DNA of 64,000 nucleotides from NCBI RefSeq assembly GCF_012273215.1, contig NZ_CP050965.1, positions 1,410,541 through 1,474,540 on the forward strand. Direction: 5' to 3'. Shown in pieces: positions 62,366-64,000 of the stretch. Numbering within the stretch: the first letter of the stretch is position 1; the number at the start of each line of letters is the position of its first letter. This DNA is from Gemella haemolysans (lineage in GTDB: Bacteria > Bacillota > Bacilli > Staphylococcales > Gemellaceae). The position numbers and the translations under genes were made by a program. Under the pieces are notes generated by a model. That model was given only the letters and a program-made list of their open reading frames with translations. It had not been told where the DNA came from and made no database searches.

Positions 62366-63316
62366 ATGAGAAAAAAAGATCATATTAGATTAGCGCTTGC
62401 TGATAAAACAAAAGTAACTAGCTTGGACTCATACGCAATTGATTACAACAGTATTCCACTTTTTGGATTAGATGATGTGGACACTTCGACATCAGTTTGT
62501 GGAGATCGTTGGGAATATCCATTCTTCATCAATGCTATAACTGCTGGTGGAGAAGATTGTAACAAAATTAATCAAGATTTTATGGAAGTTAGTAAAAAAT
62601 GTGGAATTAATTTTTTCCCAGGATCATATTCTCCAGCTCTTAAGAGTAAAGAAGACGAAGAAGCTTATCCTAAAGGTTATTCGGTAAACTTAGGTTTAGA
62701 TAAAGATCCACAACTTGTTTTAGAAGCAATTGAAAAATCACAAGCAAAATACATTCAACTTCATACTAATCCTCTTCAAGAAATCGTTATGCCAGAAGGT
62801 GATCATAACTTCGAAAGTTGGTACGCTAACCTAAAAGAAGTCAGCTCTAAATCTCCTATTCCTGTAATCTTAAAAGAAACAGGTTTTGGTATGAACGAAG
62901 CGACTATCAAACTAGCTATCGATTTAAATATACCAGCCGTTGATATCAGTGGTATGGGTGGAACAAACTTCGCAAGAATCGAAAATGGTCGAAGAACTGA
63001 TAAATCAACTTACCTTGAAGCAATTGGCTACACTACTGCAGAAAGCTTAGAAATCGCCTACTCTTATAAAGATAAAATCGATATTATCGCAAGTGGAGGT
63101 ATTCGTAATCCACTAGACGTTGTAAAATGTCTAGCATTAGGAGCTAAAGCGGTTGGTGTTTCTAAAATTTTCTTAGAAATTCTTGTAAATGAAGGAAAAG
63201 CTGCTCTTATTCAAGAAATTGAAAAATGGAAAAAAGAAGTTAAGTTCTTAATGATATTAATGAACGCTAGAAATATAGCTGAATTAGATAAAAAAATAAG
63301 AAAAGTAGAATTTTAA
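62366..63316 (+). CDS. fni: Type 2 isopentenyl-diphosphate isomerase
   Basis: FMN- and NADPH-dependent isomerase that interconverts IPP and DMAPP. The 316 residues begin RKKDHIRLAL (family RKxEHI), include FFINAITAGGED, and the FMN site AVDISGMGGTNFARIE plus IASGGIRNPLDVVKCLALGA. It completes the operon. HMG-CoA synthase and reductase genes are not in the window. Confidence 0.95.
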   Translation: MRKKDHIRLALADKTKVTSLDSYAIDYNSIPLFGLDDVDTSTSVCGDRWEYPFFINAITAGGEDCNKINQDFMEVSKKCGINFFPGSYSPALKSKEDEEAYPKGYSVNLGLDKDPQLVLEAIEKSQAKYIQLHTNPLQEIVMPEGDHNFESWYANLKEVSSKSPIPVILKETGFGMNEATIKLAIDLNIPAVDISGMGGTNFARIENGRRTDKSTYLEAIGYTTAESLEIAYSYKDKIDIIASGGIRNPLDVVKCLALGAKAVGVSKIFLEILVNEGKAALIQEIEKWKKEVKFLMILMNARNIAELDKKIRKVEF

Positions 63317-63321
63317 AAAAA

Positions 63322-63354
63322 TAAGATTCCGTCCGGCTTGGATGGATTCTTATT
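63322..63354 (+). terminator. Terminator of the mevalonate operon
   Basis: Stem ATAAGATTCCGTCC / GGATGGATTCTTAT with a short loop, followed by TTTAGTTT. Confidence 0.88.
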
Positions 63355-63387
63355 TTAGTTTATGCGGTATCTCTATACTCAAAACTA

Positions 63388-63543
63388 CTACTTTTGAGAC
63401 TCTTCTAGTGCTGATAATCTTTTTATTGCTTTATTTAAATCGTCTTGTAGAGCATTAATTTTATTTTTATTCTTTTGATTTTCAGCAATTAAGTACCAAC
63501 ATGAAATTAATAACATAATATTTAAACAAATTATTGCAAACAT
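63388..63543 (-). CDS. 51-residue single-helix membrane peptide
   Basis: Too short for usual ORF cut-offs: MFAIICLNIMLLISCWYLIA, then a charged coiled-coil-like tail (ENQKNKNKINALQDDLNKAIKRLSALEESQK, quoted in parts). AGGAGAATAGT gives a clear ribosome binding site before the ATG. One membrane helix with a cytosolic coil resembles small regulatory membrane proteins, but no family is recognised. Confidence 0.72.
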   Translation of the reverse strand: MFAIICLNIMLLISCWYLIAENQKNKNKINALQDDLNKAIKRLSALEESQK

Positions 63544-63636
63544 ACTATTCTCCTAATGATAATAATTAAAATAAGAATAACACAATTTTTCACTTTTAAC
63601 AAGAGTAGGCCTACTCCATTATATAAATATAAAAAA

Positions 63637-63658
63637 AACCTCATCTTACGATGAGGTT
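63637..63658 (-). terminator. Terminator after rpsU
   Basis: Perfect stem AACCTCATC / GATGAGGTT with loop TTAC and a long T-run on the minus-strand side, ~75 nt after the rpsU stop. Confidence 0.88.
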
Positions 63659-63733
63659 CTTATTTTTAAATAAATCTAAAAGAGGGAAAGTTTTTTAGAT
63701 TTTATTAATAAATTGCGTGTTAATTACCAATTA

Positions 63734-63907
63734 TTAATATTTACGTTTTCTAGCCGCTTCAGATTTTTTCTTACGACGAACGCTTGGTTTTTCATAAAAC
63801 TCACGTTTACGAACTTCTTGGATAGTTCCGTTTTTAGAAACAGCACGTTTGAAACGACGTAGTGCATCTTCTAGTGATTCATTTTTACGAACTACAGTTT
63901 TTGACAT
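63734..63907 (-). CDS. rpsU: 30S ribosomal protein S21
   Basis: 57 residues: [20 protein letters not shown], then [20 protein letters not shown] and the Arg/Lys-rich [17 protein letters not shown], an exact S21 pattern. GGAGGGAAAT precedes the ATG. Its promoter lies at or beyond the window end. Confidence 0.97.
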   Translation of the reverse strand: MSKTVVRKNESLEDALRRFKRAVSKNGTIQEVRKREFYEKPSVRRKKKSEAARKRKY

Positions 63908-64000
63908 TGGATTTCCCTCCCTCCGATACTACAAAATCTTAATTTAATACTTAATTAAATGTTTAGAATGTAAAATAAATACAAACATTCTATCATTAAG

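Overview
The window looks like a chromosomal segment of a low-GC Gram-positive coccus, most probably Gemella or a close relative in the Bacillales. The grounds are AT-rich coding sequence, a YSIRK-type surface protein, an HrcA/CIRCE-controlled dnaK operon, Spx, Fur and CvfB, a mevalonate pathway, T-box and lysine-riboswitch control, and a Fur-type efe iron-uptake operon with its own TatAC. The genus is an inference; no rRNA gene is present to confirm it.

Layout. 1-2.4 kb: the 5' part of a surface protein and a dead ISL3 transposase. 2.5-9.6 kb: yceD-rpmF, menA, a dehydrogenase, an LD-carboxypeptidase and yhaM. 8.4-13.5 kb: hrcA-grpE-dnaK-dnaJ. 13.7-16.9 kb: a tandem array of DUF1307 lipoproteins with prfB and an inverted fourth copy. 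17-21.2 kb: def, an M3 oligopeptidase, a HAD phosphatase and pnuC. 21.5-26.3 kb: efeO-efeB-efeU-tatC-tatA behind a Fur-box promoter. 26.3-32.4 kb: metA under a Met T-box, two histidine phosphatases and nrdI-nrdE-nrdF. 32.6-35.6 kb: treR and small genes. 35.7-42.3 kb: a lysine-riboswitch operon lysA-dapA-dapB-dapD-deacetylase-alr. 42.4-45.1 kb: an accessory patch with a thioredoxin-like gene, a HEPN/PD-(D/E)XK nuclease candidate, a type I toxin-antitoxin locus and a HEAT-repeat gene. 45.2-55.4 kb: tig, housekeeping genes, an orphan small RNA, a penicillin-acylase-family protein, fur, nudF, rnz, cvfB and spx. 55.8-57.2 kb: tRNA-Leu and an unrecognised two-gene cytosolic/membrane pair. 57.4-63.3 kb: a PadR module, a CDF exporter and the mevalonate operon with fni. 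The right end has a 51-codon membrane peptide and rpsU.

Themes. Iron: EfeB carries a twin-arginine signal and its operon brings its own TatC/TatA, with EfeO and EfeU as partners. Amino acids: lysine/diaminopimelate synthesis by the N-acetyl branch is controlled by a lysine riboswitch, and methionine entry by a Met T-box. Isoprenoids come from the mevalonate route.

Most unusual signals: (1) a ~175-bp dispersed repeat, four full copies, whose same end always lies 22-34 nt upstream of the start codon of a downstream gene; (2) a complete Fst-like type I toxin-antitoxin locus with paired direct repeats, an antisense promoter and a shared terminator; (3) a ~110-nt small RNA with its own promoter, terminator and a tRNA-like arm; (4) an overlapping gene pair beside tRNA-Leu; (5) a HEPN-motif plus PD-(D/E)XK protein.
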